DNA of 38,432 nucleotides from Bordetella parapertussis (lineage in GTDB: Bacteria; Pseudomonadota; Gammaproteobacteria; Burkholderiales; Burkholderiaceae_D), in the NCBI GenBank assembly GCA_945866125.1, contig CAMBFZ010000028.1:1-38432 (forward strand), written 5' to 3'. The position numbers and the translations under genes were made by a program. A model generated the notes under the pieces. It ran no database searches, was not told the origin of the DNA, and saw only the letters and a program-made list of their open reading frames with translations. How positions within the stretch are numbered: position 1 is the first letter of the stretch; every line of letters starts with the position of its first letter. Of the stretch, positions 7,724 through 16,955 are shown in pieces.

Positions 7724-10011
7724 CACGCGCGCTACGGTATCTGCTGCTGGTGGCATCGGCCGTGGTAGGAATTTTGCTCTTTCTGTTAGCTTCGGCCTCA
7801 GAAAACACGCTGCTATTTGATGAATACTATTCGTGGATTCTGGGTGCCAACGTGGCCGTCGCCGGCGCGCTGTTTGTGCTGGTGTGCGTCCTGCTTGGTC
7901 GCCTTGCAAGTCGTTATCGCAAAGGTCGTTTCGGCTCGCGGCTGATGACGAAGCTGGTATTGCTGTTTGCCCTAATCGGCATTTTGCCGGGTAGCGTGAT
8001 TTATTTGGTCTCGGTGCAGTTTGTGTCGCGTTCAATCGAGTCGTGGTTTAACGTGCAAGTGGAGTCGGCACTTGGCTCCGGCCTGAACCTGAGCCACACC
8101 GCACTGGATTCGCTTCTCAAAGATCTGCAGGCCAAAGCGCGCAGCGTAGCTTTAGGCCTCTCCGAAATGTCAGACGCGTCGCTGCGGACCCAATTGCCTG
8201 GACTACTGGAGCATTCCCAATTGCTCGATGCAGTCGTGGTAGCGGGTGACGGCTCCTTGATTGCCAGCAGCGGAAGCGGGCTCTCCGATTTGGTACGCGA
8301 TTTACCTGCACCGTCGATGCTGGCTCGAGCGCGCACGATGGACGGTTTCGGCGTGATCGAAGGCGAGCTTGAGCCGCTCTCTGCCGATATGGCAAGTACG
8401 GGTGGGCCGCGCACAAGAGATGCGCGACTACCGGTACTACGGCTGCGTGTCGTGGTCGCTATTCGCGGTGATGGCTCTTTGCTGTCCGTTCGCAGCAAGG
8501 CGCGCTACTTGCAAATTTTGCAGCCCGTGCCAGCACAATTAGCCAGCGATGCCGAAGCGCTACGGCTTGCGTACAGTGAATACCAGGAGCGTGCGCTGGC
8601 GCGATCAGGCTTGCGCAAATTTTATCTGGTGACGCTCACGCTGACATTGCTGCTGGCTATTTTTGCGGCGATGGTCAGCGCGTTTTTACTTGCGACCGAT
8701 CTGGCTCGGCCGCTGTTGCTGCTGGCAGAAGGTACCAAAGCTGTCGCCGAAGGTAATCTGTCGCCAAGACCGATTGTGGCGAGCTCAGACGAGCTCGGCA
8801 CCTTGACCCAATCATTTAACACCATGACCCGACAGCTAGCCGACGCGCGGGAGGCAGTCCAACGCAATAGCCAGGCGTTGGAAGATGCGAAGGCTTATCT
8901 CGAATCCGTGTTGGCCAATATGTCAGCCGGCGTGATGGTGCTCGACGATCACCTCAACGTGGTGACGTTTAATGCGTCAGTCAAACGTATCTTGCACCAG
9001 GACCTGACCCCCTTTCTCGGGCAGCCATTTGCTGTGGTCACGGGTTTAGGCAGCTTTAGCGAAGCCGTTATTCAGGCATTTTCTGCACAAAACGCCCAGT
9101 CCGCCGCGAGCGCTGCCGACGTCCAGGGGCAACACTGGCAACAGCAAGTTGAAATCGATCGGACTGGTGAACAAAGCGGGGGTGATGTGATTACCTTATT
9201 GGCGCGCGGGTCGCGTTTACCCGTCGGTTCAGGTACCGGCCATGTGGTCGTTTTCGACGATATTTCTGATCTCATCTCGGGGCAGCGTTCAGTGGCCTGG
9301 GCCGAAGTCGCGCGGCGGCTTGCCCACGAAATCAAAAACCCGCTTACGCCAATCCAACTATCGGCCGAACGCTTGCAAATGAAACTGCATAGCAAGCTAG
9401 AAACCGTCGACGCAGCATTGCTGGAGCGAGGTACGAATACGATCGTCAGTCAAGTTACTGCCATGCAACGCATGGTCGATAATTTCCGAGATTATGCGAA
9501 AACGCCAGCCCCGGTAGTCGAACCGCTCGACCTCAACGCACTGGTTCTGGAAATTCTGGATTTGTACATGACAAGCGTTGAAGCGGAAGTGATTCACGCA
9601 AAATTAGCAAATATGTTGCCAAAAGTACTCGGCGATGCAACTCAAATACGACAAGTGGTACATAACCTGCTCCAGAACGCACAAGATGCAACGGCGGATA
9701 CAAAAAATAATCCGCACAAACCAAATATTGAAGTAGTGACGGAAGCGATCCATTACCCGAATGCAGATGGCGAGATGAAAACAGCGGTCAGGTTATCGAT
9801 ATTGGACAACGGGCCGGGATTTGACGCAAAACTAATCGCCCGAGCTTTTGAGCCCTATGTCACGAGCAAACCTCGCGGGACGGGCCTTGGACTCGCTGTC
9901 GTCAAGAAAATCATCGAAGAGCATGGCGGGCGAATCGAACTACAGAACCGTAAAGACGGCAGTGGCGGCGCGACAATATCGATTTTATGGCTGAAACTAG
10001 CAGTCGATTAA
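7720..10011 (+). CDS. ntrY: NtrY-like sensor histidine kinase
   Basis: The 763-residue membrane kinase has N-terminal hydrophobic helices (about 5-25, 38-60 and 75-98), a periplasmic region, another helix near 305-330, a HAMP domain (SAFLLATDLARPLLLLAEG onwards) and a PAS domain from about 395. The HisKA phosphoacceptor box RRLAHEIKNPLTPIQLSAER lies near residue 530, and the ATPase domain has N, DNGPGF and GTGLGLAVVKKI boxes. Family knowledge: NtrY phosphorylates NtrX in responses to nitrogen, redox state or envelope conditions. The signal here is unknown. GTG start at 7720 overlaps the preceding stop; the response regulator gene follows 72 bases downstream. Confidence 0.92.
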   Translation: MTRALRYLLLVASAVVGILLFLLASASENTLLFDEYYSWILGANVAVAGALFVLVCVLLGRLASRYRKGRFGSRLMTKLVLLFALIGILPGSVIYLVSVQFVSRSIESWFNVQVESALGSGLNLSHTALDSLLKDLQAKARSVALGLSEMSDASLRTQLPGLLEHSQLLDAVVVAGDGSLIASSGSGLSDLVRDLPAPSMLARARTMDGFGVIEGELEPLSADMASTGGPRTRDARLPVLRLRVVVAIRGDGSLLSVRSKARYLQILQPVPAQLASDAEALRLAYSEYQERALARSGLRKFYLVTLTLTLLLAIFAAMVSAFLLATDLARPLLLLAEGTKAVAEGNLSPRPIVASSDELGTLTQSFNTMTRQLADAREAVQRNSQALEDAKAYLESVLANMSAGVMVLDDHLNVVTFNASVKRILHQDLTPFLGQPFAVVTGLGSFSEAVIQAFSAQNAQSAASAADVQGQHWQQQVEIDRTGEQSGGDVITLLARGSRLPVGSGTGHVVVFDDISDLISGQRSVAWAEVARRLAHEIKNPLTPIQLSAERLQMKLHSKLETVDAALLERGTNTIVSQVTAMQRMVDNFRDYAKTPAPVVEPLDLNALVLEILDLYMTSVEAEVIHAKLANMLPKVLGDATQIRQVVHNLLQNAQDATADTKNNPHKPNIEVVTEAIHYPNADGEMKTAVRLSILDNGPGFDAKLIARAFEPYVTSKPRGTGLGLAVVKKIIEEHGGRIELQNRKDGSGGATISILWLKLAVD

Positions 10012-10083
10012 TTATTTGACATTAACTATTGCTAAAAATACAATGAATGTCGATACAACAGCTTGACAGGGTGAGGTGAGCGG

Positions 10084-10809
10084 ATGGCAAACATTCTAGT
10101 AGTGGACGATGAAATGGGAATCCGGGAGTTGCTCTCGGAGATTCTGGGCGACGAGGGTCACGTGGTCTCGACTGCGGAAGACGCCCACCAGGCGAGGGAA
10201 ATGCGCCTCGCAGACGCGCCGGATCTGGTCTTGCTCGATATCTGGATGCCGGACACCGATGGCGTGACCCTGCTCAAAGAATGGCAAAGGGACGGACTCC
10301 TGACGATGCCGGTCATCATGATGTCCGGTCATGCGACCATCGATACGGCCGTTGAGGCGACGCGTATTGGCGCGATGAATTTTCTCGAAAAACCCATCTC
10401 GCTGCAAAAGCTGCTCAAGACCGTGCAACAAGGCCTCTCACGTGGCCCTGAAAACGCGCGCGGCACGATGCTGAACGGCGGCCACCGCGTACCGCAGAAT
10501 CGCGATCATGCCGCGTTATCGGCGCCGCAACTACAGGCAACAACCTACACAATCGGCGGACAGGTCAACGGATCGACGCCCACGTCATCGTATGCGCCGC
10601 CGGAAGAAGAATTCCGCGTCTCATTTGAATTACCCTTACGCGAAGCGCGAGATGCATTCGAGCGCGCCTATTTCGAGCACCATTTGTTGCGCGAAGGCGG
10701 CAGCATGACGCGCGTCGCAGAACGCACCGGACTTGAGCGCACGCATCTGTATCGCAAACTGAAACAACTCGGCGTCGAATCACTCAAAGGCTTGAAGAAA
10801 GCCGGATGA
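10084..10809 (+). CDS. ntrX: NtrX-like response regulator lacking the AAA+ domain
   Basis: The 241-residue protein has a receiver domain (1-120) with acidic pocket Asp8/Asp9, phosphoacceptor Asp52 in LLDIWMPDTDG, switch residue Ser81 and Lys103 in FLEKPIS. An unstructured linker (about 122-180) follows, then a Fis-type helix-turn-helix (about 195-241) with RVAERTGLERTHLYRKLKQLGV. Classical NtrX (about 450 residues) has a sigma-54-activating AAA+ ATPase between these parts; here it is absent, with no frameshift or leftover Walker motif. It therefore probably binds DNA without opening sigma-54 promoters. Strong GGTGAGGTGAG site before the ATG. The stop overlaps the next gene (ATGA). Confidence 0.88.
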   Translation: MANILVVDDEMGIRELLSEILGDEGHVVSTAEDAHQAREMRLADAPDLVLLDIWMPDTDGVTLLKEWQRDGLLTMPVIMMSGHATIDTAVEATRIGAMNFLEKPISLQKLLKTVQQGLSRGPENARGTMLNGGHRVPQNRDHAALSAPQLQATTYTIGGQVNGSTPTSSYAPPEEEFRVSFELPLREARDAFERAYFEHHLLREGGSMTRVAERTGLERTHLYRKLKQLGVESLKGLKKAG

Positions 10810-11171
10810 CGGTTACGATACTGGTTCACGGTGGCAGTCTGCGCGCTCGCGAAGAGGCTATCGCCGCCCGTCTTGATCCTCACGCGCGCACCGCCGTCAT
10901 CGCTGAAGGCATACCCGAGGGCAGCTCTCCGCTCGACACCGCTCTGCCAAAAGCGCAATTAGAAATCATCCGCATCGCACCTGGCTGTCCATGCTGCACA
11001 GGTAACCTGACCCTACGGGTGATGCTCAACCGCATTTTGCGCAAGCCACCCCAGGCGCTTTATCTCAGCCTCGCCGATGCCAGTCATCTCGTTCAGATCC
11101 GGTCATTTTTACGAGACCCGCAATACCAGCGCTTGCTGCATCTGGCTGCAGATCTGCATTGCCCACCGTGA
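10806..11171 (+). CDS. Small CobW-like protein without a P-loop, coupled to ntrX
   Basis: The 121-residue protein starts in an ATGA overlap with ntrX. Its layout resembles a shortened CobW/YjiA-type GTPase: an opening strand ILVHGG in the place of the Walker A strand, then a GCPCCTGNL segment (Cys61, Cys63, Cys64) matching the GCxCC metal-binding motif of that family, followed by LRVMLNRIL and a strand/turn like the switch region. The GxxGxGKT P-loop is missing, so GTP hydrolysis is unlikely. The remaining CxCC could bind zinc or another metal. The family link is by motif and order only and is tentative. Translational coupling suggests joint expression with ntrYX. Confidence 0.65.
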   Translation: MTVTILVHGGSLRAREEAIAARLDPHARTAVIAEGIPEGSSPLDTALPKAQLEIIRIAPGCPCCTGNLTLRVMLNRILRKPPQALYLSLADASHLVQIRSFLRDPQYQRLLHLAADLHCPP

Positions 11172-11276
11172 AGCAAAATCAGGCACAGGATTTGCGGCGC
11201 TCCTATTGAAAAACCCGTTAGCAGCCCTACTTGCATCAGCAGCTCATTTTGTTTTCAATGCACCTTAGGAGTCGCC

Positions 11277-11534
11277 ATGAATCTGATCTATAACAGCGAG
11301 CATTACAGCGTGGTTGAATTCGGCGCCGATGCCGGGCTTGAAGCCCTGCGTTTTGGTGGCTATGAAATTTTCGACAAGCCGGGCAAGCGCGAGATTTTTT
11401 TAGCTGGTCCGCTTGCGGAAGTATTTCGTCAACACGTACGCGACCTGATTGCCACCGAACCCAGTGTGGAAGACGTCGATGCTTTTTTGGGGAGCTATGA
11501 GGCGTTCATGGCACAATCGGTCGTGTTTCATTAA
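11277..11534 (+). CDS. DUF3567 family protein
   Basis: This 85-residue acidic protein begins MNLIYNSEHYSVVEFG and contains the GGYEIFDKPGKREIFLAGPLAEVFR segment of DUF3567, a family seen in Burkholderiales. It has a GGAG ribosome-binding site and no signal peptide or membrane helix. No function is known. It stands alone in a 105-base gap after the CobW-like gene and 31 bases before the TrmB-like gene. Confidence 0.87.
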   Translation: MNLIYNSEHYSVVEFGADAGLEALRFGGYEIFDKPGKREIFLAGPLAEVFRQHVRDLIATEPSVEDVDAFLGSYEAFMAQSVVFH

Positions 11535-11565
11535 CGCAGCACGACGCTAGCGCACCTCCGCTTTC

Positions 11566-12300
11566 ATGCACGCCAATTCACGCCCAGTATCCAGCAATCA
11601 GATCAGCATGCATGATCAGCTGGGCGAGTTGGTCACACGCCATGCACAATCGCATTTCCAAAAACCGATTGCTGAGGTCAATCGCCAGGCTTTCACCTAC
11701 GCCATCGACGCCTGGTGCGCAGCCGGCAAGCCGACACTGATTCTCGATGCCGGCTGCGGCGTTGGTTTGTCTACCTGGCATTTGGCGCAGCAAAATGCGG
11801 AGAGTTTTGTCATCGGCGTCGACCAGTCTGCAGACCGCCTCGCCCGCCATACTGCCTGGAGCGGTCCACCACCGCTCAACTGTGTATTGGTCAGGGCAGA
11901 TCTGGTGGATTTTTGGCGCCTCATGTTAGAGGCCGACATTCGTCCGGCACGGCACTACCTGCTCTACCCCAATCCCTGGCCAAAAAAATCACAGCTGGCA
12001 CGGCGCTGGCATGGTCACGCCATTTTTCCGGCGATCATTGCCTTGGGTGGCGCCATTGAATGTCGTAGTAATTGGAAAATTTATATCGAAGAATTCGCAG
12101 CAGCGCTCCAGCAGCTCACTAGTCAGCCCGTTGTGTGCGAATCCTATCAAGTCGCCGGCCCCGCTGACACCGACCCCAAGCTTCCCAAACCGGCGACCCC
12201 CTTCGAAGAAAAATATCGGGCGTCGGGCCACGCATTGTGGCGCTGCCGTGTGCAGCTACCGACTCACATTAGTGGATGCGAAACGCCGCTAGTTTCGTGA
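11566..12300 (+). CDS. TrmB-family SAM-dependent methyltransferase
   Basis: The 244-residue protein carries the class I methyltransferase motif LILDAGCGVGLST (about 58-70), an acidic residue in VIGVDQSADRL, and the TrmB-type segment LLYPNPWPKKSQLARRW (standing for the usual DPWPKKRHHKRR). The C-terminal TPFEEKYRASG matches the family's substrate-side TxFE motif. TrmB makes 7-methylguanosine at position 46 of tRNA. This protein is more divergent than usual (Asn instead of Asp before PWPKK, non-standard basic patch), so it may be a paralogue with another or reduced activity; whether a canonical trmB exists elsewhere cannot be seen. No signal peptide. Confidence 0.75.
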   Translation: MHANSRPVSSNQISMHDQLGELVTRHAQSHFQKPIAEVNRQAFTYAIDAWCAAGKPTLILDAGCGVGLSTWHLAQQNAESFVIGVDQSADRLARHTAWSGPPPLNCVLVRADLVDFWRLMLEADIRPARHYLLYPNPWPKKSQLARRWHGHAIFPAIIALGGAIECRSNWKIYIEEFAAALQQLTSQPVVCESYQVAGPADTDPKLPKPATPFEEKYRASGHALWRCRVQLPTHISGCETPLVS

Positions 12301-12337
12301 TACCGTAAGCATCTTCCCTTAATTCCGTCTGCCCGTC

Positions 12338-13138
12338 ATGTGCCAACTGCTCGGCATGAACTGCAATATACCGACCGACATTGTGTTCAGCTTTACCGGT
12401 TTTGCCACGCGAGGCGGCCTCACCGACGAACACAAAGACGGCTGGGGCATTGCTTTTTTTGAGGGGGCTGGGGTCCGGCACTTTGTTGACCATGCATCTG
12501 CGGTTGCCTCGCCTGTAGCCGAGTTGATCAAACGGTATCCGATCAAATCGAAAAATGTTATTGCCCATATCCGCAAGGCCACGCAAGGTCAGGTGGCGCT
12601 CGAAAATTGTCACCCCTTTGTGCGAGAGCTCTGGGGTCGTTATTGGGTATTTGCGCACAATGGCGACTTAAAAGAGTTTGCACCCGTGCTCAATGGGCCC
12701 TATCGTCCAGTCGGCACTACCGACAGCGAGCTCGCCTTTTGCTACCTGCTACAGCAGTTGCATGCGCAATTTGGCGACGTCGCGCCAACAGCAACGCAGC
12801 TACGGGCCGCATTAACGGCACTCACCGATGAGATCGCAGCCTATGGCGTCTTCAATATGATGCTTTCCGATGGCGCGGCCTTGTATGCGTATTGCTCAAC
12901 CAAGCTAAATTACATCGTCCGCCAATATCCATTTGCACAAGCGATGCTGTCAGATGAAGATTTGTCGGTTGATTTTTCTGAAGTGACGACGCCCAACGAC
13001 CGAGTCGCCATCATCGTCACCGAGCCACTGACCACCAATGAAAACTGGCAGGCGTTTTCTTGCGGCGAATTAAAAGTGTTCATTGACGGCATGCCCGTCA
13101 CCAGTGCGCTTGCCGGATCAGGACAGATTGGGAGCTAA
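12338..13138 (+). CDS. Class II glutamine amidotransferase (YafJ-like)
   Basis: This 266-residue protein starts MCQLLGMNCN; after removal of Met1, Cys2 would be the N-terminal nucleophile of a class II (Ntn-type) glutaminase. Supporting motifs are the DGWGIAFFEG segment, the HIRKATQG oxyanion region and the FAHNGDL loop. It lacks a synthase domain, as in the YafJ/GATase_4 group, so the acceptor of the released ammonia is unknown. The last 21 bases overlap the convergent metH 3' end. There are 37 bases between it and the TrmB-like gene. Confidence 0.9.
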   Translation: MCQLLGMNCNIPTDIVFSFTGFATRGGLTDEHKDGWGIAFFEGAGVRHFVDHASAVASPVAELIKRYPIKSKNVIAHIRKATQGQVALENCHPFVRELWGRYWVFAHNGDLKEFAPVLNGPYRPVGTTDSELAFCYLLQQLHAQFGDVAPTATQLRAALTALTDEIAAYGVFNMMLSDGAALYAYCSTKLNYIVRQYPFAQAMLSDEDLSVDFSEVTTPNDRVAIIVTEPLTTNENWQAFSCGELKVFIDGMPVTSALAGSGQIGS

Positions 13139-16100
13139 CCAGCTCTGTAGCCGCGTGACTGTCTCGCCACGACGCGCTGCCATATCACGCAGCTGGTCTT
13201 CGCCAATTTTCCCGACACTAAAATACTTGGCCTCCGGATGCGCGAAATAAAATCCTGATACCGCAGCACCGGGAAACATTGCATACGAATCTGTCAGGCT
13301 TATGCCGATATCTTCACACTCCAAAATCCGGAATACCTCTGCCTTCACCGTGTGCTCGGGACAAGCGGGATAACCTGGCGCAGGACGAATGCCGCGATAC
13401 GCTTCTTTGATCAGTGCCTCGCTAGAGAACTGCTCATCACTGGCATAAGCCCATAACTCCTTGCGCACGCGCTCATGCAAATGCTCAGCAAATGCTTCAG
13501 CAAGTCGATCCGCGAGCGACTTCAGCATGATCGATGAGTAATCATCATGCGCATCTTCAAAACGCTTCTCATATTTCTCAATACCGATGCCGGCTGTCAC
13601 GGCAAACAGACCGACATAGTCTTCAATGCCGGAGGACTTGGGCGCAATAAAATCAGCGAGGCATTGGTTCGGCCGCGCCACGCCATCAATGACGGGCTTT
13701 TCAGTTTGCTGACGCAAGCCATAATAAGTAAAGGCTACTTCGCTGCGCGTTTCATCGGTATAGACCTCAATGTCATCGTCATTAACGCTATTGGCCGGCA
13801 GGATCGCCATGACCCCGTTGGCGGTGAGCCACCGACCCTCGACGATTTTTTTTAACAGCGCCTGCCCATCACGATAAACATTGCTGGCCGACTCACCTAC
13901 CACCTCGTCCGTCAGGATGGCAGGGAAAGGTCCAGCCAAATCCCAGGTCTGAAAAAATGGACCCCAGTCGATGTACTTTGCCAAGGTGGCCAGGTCTACA
14001 TTGCGAAAATGACGGCGGCCGATAAATTTTGGTTTAACTGGCGCCGAGACGCCATCAAAAGCGAGTCGCGTTTTATTTTTTCGTGCGGCACCAATTGACA
14101 GCATCGGCACTGCTTTTTTATTGGCATGCTGCTCGCGGATACGTGCATAGTCGGCGGCGATCTCTGCGATATACGCTTCGCGCTGCTCGGGCGTGAGCAG
14201 CGACTGCGCAACCGAAACCGAACGCGATGCGTCCGGCACATAGACTACCGGGCCCTCGTAATTGTGCGCGATTTTAACTGCGGTATGCGCACGACTGGTG
14301 GTCGCGCCACCAATAAGAAGCGGGATTTTCAACATACGGAAATGCGGATCCCGCTGCATTTCTTTAGCAACGTGCGCCATTTCTTCGAGCGATGGCGTAA
14401 TAAGACCCGACAAACCAATGATGTCGGCATTCTCGGCTTTGGCGCGCGCCAGAATTTCGGAGCAGGGCACCATCACGCCCATATTCACGACTTCAAAATT
14501 ATTACATTGCAAAACCACCGAGACAATATTTTTGCCAATATCGTGCACATCACCTTTGACAGTAGCAATAACGATTTTGCCCTTGGCCTTGGCAGCGATA
14601 CCGGTGCGCTTTTCTTCCTGTATTTTTTCTTCTTCGATATACGGGATCAAGTGCGCAACGGCCTGCTTCATTACGCGCGCAGATTTCACCACCTGCGGTA
14701 AAAACATTTTTCCCTGGCCAAACAAATCGCCGACGATGTTCATGCCGTCCATCAGCGGGCCTTCGATCACATGAATCGGACGGCCGCCGCTTTGCTCCAC
14801 CATCGCGCGCGCTTCTTCAGTATCCTCAACGATCCATTGCGTGATGCCATGCACGAGCGCGTGCGCCAGACGTTTTTCGACGGGGGCCATGCGCCATTGC
14901 AAGGTCTGCTCTTCTTTTTTATCGCCAGCTTTCAGCGTAGCGGCAATCTCGATCATGCGCTCGGTTGCGTCGTCGCGGCGATTCAAGACCACATCTTCTG
15001 CACACTCGCGCAGTTGGGTATCGAGATCATCGTACACACCGACCATACCGGCATTGACGATACCCATCGTCATACCAGCCTTGATCGCGTGATACAAAAA
15101 AACCGTATGAATGGCTTCACGCGCAGGATCATTGCCGCGGAATGAAAAACTGACATTAGAAACGCCTCCGCTGACCTTTGCGTGCGGCAGATTGTCCCGT
15201 ATCCAACGGGTTGCGTTGATAAAATCAACGGCATAATTATTGTGTTCTTCGATGCCGGTGGCGATCGCAAAGATATTCGGATCGAAAATAATATCTTCGG
15301 GCGGAAAACCAATCTGCTCAACAAGCAGTTTGTAAGCACGCTCACAAATTTCTGTCTTGCGCGCAAAGGTATCGGCCTGGCCTTTTTCGTCGAAAGCCAT
15401 CACGATGATCGCGGCCCCATAGCGCCGGCATAGCGTTGCCTGCCGCAGGAATTCCGCCTGGCCTTCTTTCATCGAGATGGAATTAACGATCGCCTTGCCT
15501 TGCACGCATTTGAGGCCCGCTTCGATGACGCTCCATTTGGACGAATCGATCATGATCGGCACGCGCGCAATGTCCGGCTCGGAAGCAATCAAATTCAGAA
15601 ACCGCGTCATCGCAGCGACTGAGTCCAACATCGCCTCATCCATATTGATGTCGATGATCTGAGCACCGTTTTCGACTTGCTGACGCGCCACCGCCAGCGC
15701 TTCGTCGTATTGCTCATTGAGGATCAGACGCGCAAAGGCTTTCGACCCAGTGACGTTCGTGCGCTCGCCCACATTGACAAACAACGAGTCCTCATCAATC
15801 GTAAAAGGCTCCAATCCAGACAAACGCATCTGATGCAGATGGGTCGGTATGCGCCGCGGTGGCAGGCTTGCGAGCGCATCGGCAATGGCCTTTATGTGCT
15901 CGGGCGTAGTGCCGCAGCAACCACCCGCGATATTAACGAAACCACTTTGCGCAAAATCTTGGAGTAAGGACGACGTCACCGGCGGCGTCTCATCAAAACC
16001 GGTATCCGACATGGGATTGGGTAAGCCGGCGTTGGGATAAATGCAGACAAAGGTCTCGGCAATCTTGGAGAGCTCTTCAGCATACGGACGCATCAGGGTA

Positions 16101-16876
16101 GCCCCAAGCGCGCAGTTAAGACCGACCGTCAAAGGCCTCGCATGGCGCACTGAGTTCCAGAAAGCTGTCACAGTCTGACCGGACAAAATACGGCCAGACG
16201 CGTCCGTCACGGTGCCCGAAATCATGATGGGCAAACGCTGCCCGCTCTCTTCAAAAAACTGGTCAATCGCAAACAGCGCCGCTTTGCAATTAAGCGTATC
16301 GAAAACAGTCTCGACCAACAGCACGTCAGAGCCGCCTTCGACCAGCGCCCGGGTTTGGTCAAGATACGCCACCACCAATTGATCAAAGCTGACATTGCGC
16401 GCCGCCGGATCATTGACGTCCGGTGAAATCGATGCCGTCTTCGGTGTGGGGCCAAGGGCGCCGGCGACGAAGCGGGGCTTATCAGGACTTGCGTATTTAT
16501 CGCACGCGGCACGTGCAAGCCTGGCTGACTGCACATTCATCTCATAGGCCAAATCGGCCATGTGATAGTCGTCTTGCGCAATCGTGGTCGCACCAAAAGT
16601 ATTGGTCTCGATTAAATCGGCGCCAGCGGCGAGATATTGCTCGTGAATTTCGCTAATGATCTGCGGCTGAGTCAGGGTCAGTAATTCGTTATTGCCTTTG
16701 ACGAAAACTTCTTTGCCAGGGACAGCGAAGTCGGCAAAGCGTGTCCCGCGATACGATTCCTCGGTGAGCTTATAACGCTGAATCATGGTACCCATCGCAC
16801 CATCTAAAATCAGAATGCGTTTGGCCAGCAGATCGCGTAATTGCGCTTCAGTAGAGGAAATGGCGTCGCGTTTCAT
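13118..16876 (-). CDS. metH: Cobalamin-dependent methionine synthase MetH
   Basis: At 1252 residues this is full-length MetH, which methylates homocysteine with methyltetrahydrofolate through methylcobalamin. Domains in order: homocysteine-binding domain (about 10-340) with zinc cysteines in GLNCALG and GGCCGTTPEH; pterin-binding domain (about 370-640) with VNVGERTNVTGS; B12 cap and cobalamin domain (about 660-900) with DVHDIGKNIVSVVLQCNN, whose histidine ligates cobalt; reactivation domain with the SAM-binding RPAPGYPACPEH. Activity needs cobalamin supplied or made by the cell. Upstream, between fmt and this gene, an intrinsic terminator and a compact RNA element suggest attenuation. The 3' end overlaps the convergent amidotransferase gene. 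Confidence 0.97.
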   Translation of the reverse strand: MKRDAISSTEAQLRDLLAKRILILDGAMGTMIQRYKLTEESYRGTRFADFAVPGKEVFVKGNNELLTLTQPQIISEIHEQYLAAGADLIETNTFGATTIAQDDYHMADLAYEMNVQSARLARAACDKYASPDKPRFVAGALGPTPKTASISPDVNDPAARNVSFDQLVVAYLDQTRALVEGGSDVLLVETVFDTLNCKAALFAIDQFFEESGQRLPIMISGTVTDASGRILSGQTVTAFWNSVRHARPLTVGLNCALGATLMRPYAEELSKIAETFVCIYPNAGLPNPMSDTGFDETPPVTSSLLQDFAQSGFVNIAGGCCGTTPEHIKAIADALASLPPRRIPTHLHQMRLSGLEPFTIDEDSLFVNVGERTNVTGSKAFARLILNEQYDEALAVARQQVENGAQIIDINMDEAMLDSVAAMTRFLNLIASEPDIARVPIMIDSSKWSVIEAGLKCVQGKAIVNSISMKEGQAEFLRQATLCRRYGAAIIVMAFDEKGQADTFARKTEICERAYKLLVEQIGFPPEDIIFDPNIFAIATGIEEHNNYAVDFINATRWIRDNLPHAKVSGGVSNVSFSFRGNDPAREAIHTVFLYHAIKAGMTMGIVNAGMVGVYDDLDTQLRECAEDVVLNRRDDATERMIEIAATLKAGDKKEEQTLQWRMAPVEKRLAHALVHGITQWIVEDTEEARAMVEQSGGRPIHVIEGPLMDGMNIVGDLFGQGKMFLPQVVKSARVMKQAVAHLIPYIEEEKIQEEKRTGIAAKAKGKIVIATVKGDVHDIGKNIVSVVLQCNNFEVVNMGVMVPCSEILARAKAENADIIGLSGLITPSLEEMAHVAKEMQRDPHFRMLKIPLLIGGATTSRAHTAVKIAHNYEGPVVYVPDASRSVSVAQSLLTPEQREAYIAEIAADYARIREQHANKKAVPMLSIGAARKNKTRLAFDGVSAPVKPKFIGRRHFRNVDLATLAKYIDWGPFFQTWDLAGPFPAILTDEVVGESASNVYRDGQALLKKIVEGRWLTANGVMAILPANSVNDDDIEVYTDETRSEVAFTYYGLRQQTEKPVIDGVARPNQCLADFIAPKSSGIEDYVGLFAVTAGIGIEKYEKRFEDAHDDYSSIMLKSLADRLAEAFAEHLHERVRKELWAYASDEQFSSEALIKEAYRGIRPAPGYPACPEHTVKAEVFRILECEDIGISLTDSYAMFPGAAVSGFYFAHPEAKYFSVGKIGEDQLRDMAARRGETVTRLQSWLAPNLS

Positions 16877-16921
16877 GGACTCAGTCTATTGGTTTGGTTT
16901 CGTTCAGTTCAGCGCACGCAA

Positions 16922-16955
16922 TGAAAAAACCCGGCATGCAAAGCTGGGCCGGGTT
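16922..16955 (-). terminator. Intrinsic terminator between fmt and metH
   Basis: On the minus strand an 8-base-pair GC-rich stem (AACCCGGC at 16955-16948 with GCCGGGTT at 16935-16928) and a 12-base loop is followed by a run of six T. It ends about 45 bases before the metH ATG. An outer arm, GCACGC (16914-16919) with GCGTGC (16957-16962), could extend or compete with it. It could end fmt transcripts, end a small RNA, or act as an attenuator for metH. Confidence 0.8.

Noticed and set aside
14126..14701. 191-codon plus-strand frame inside metH
   Set aside because: It lies fully antisense to the conserved cobalamin domain of metH and its product resembles no family.
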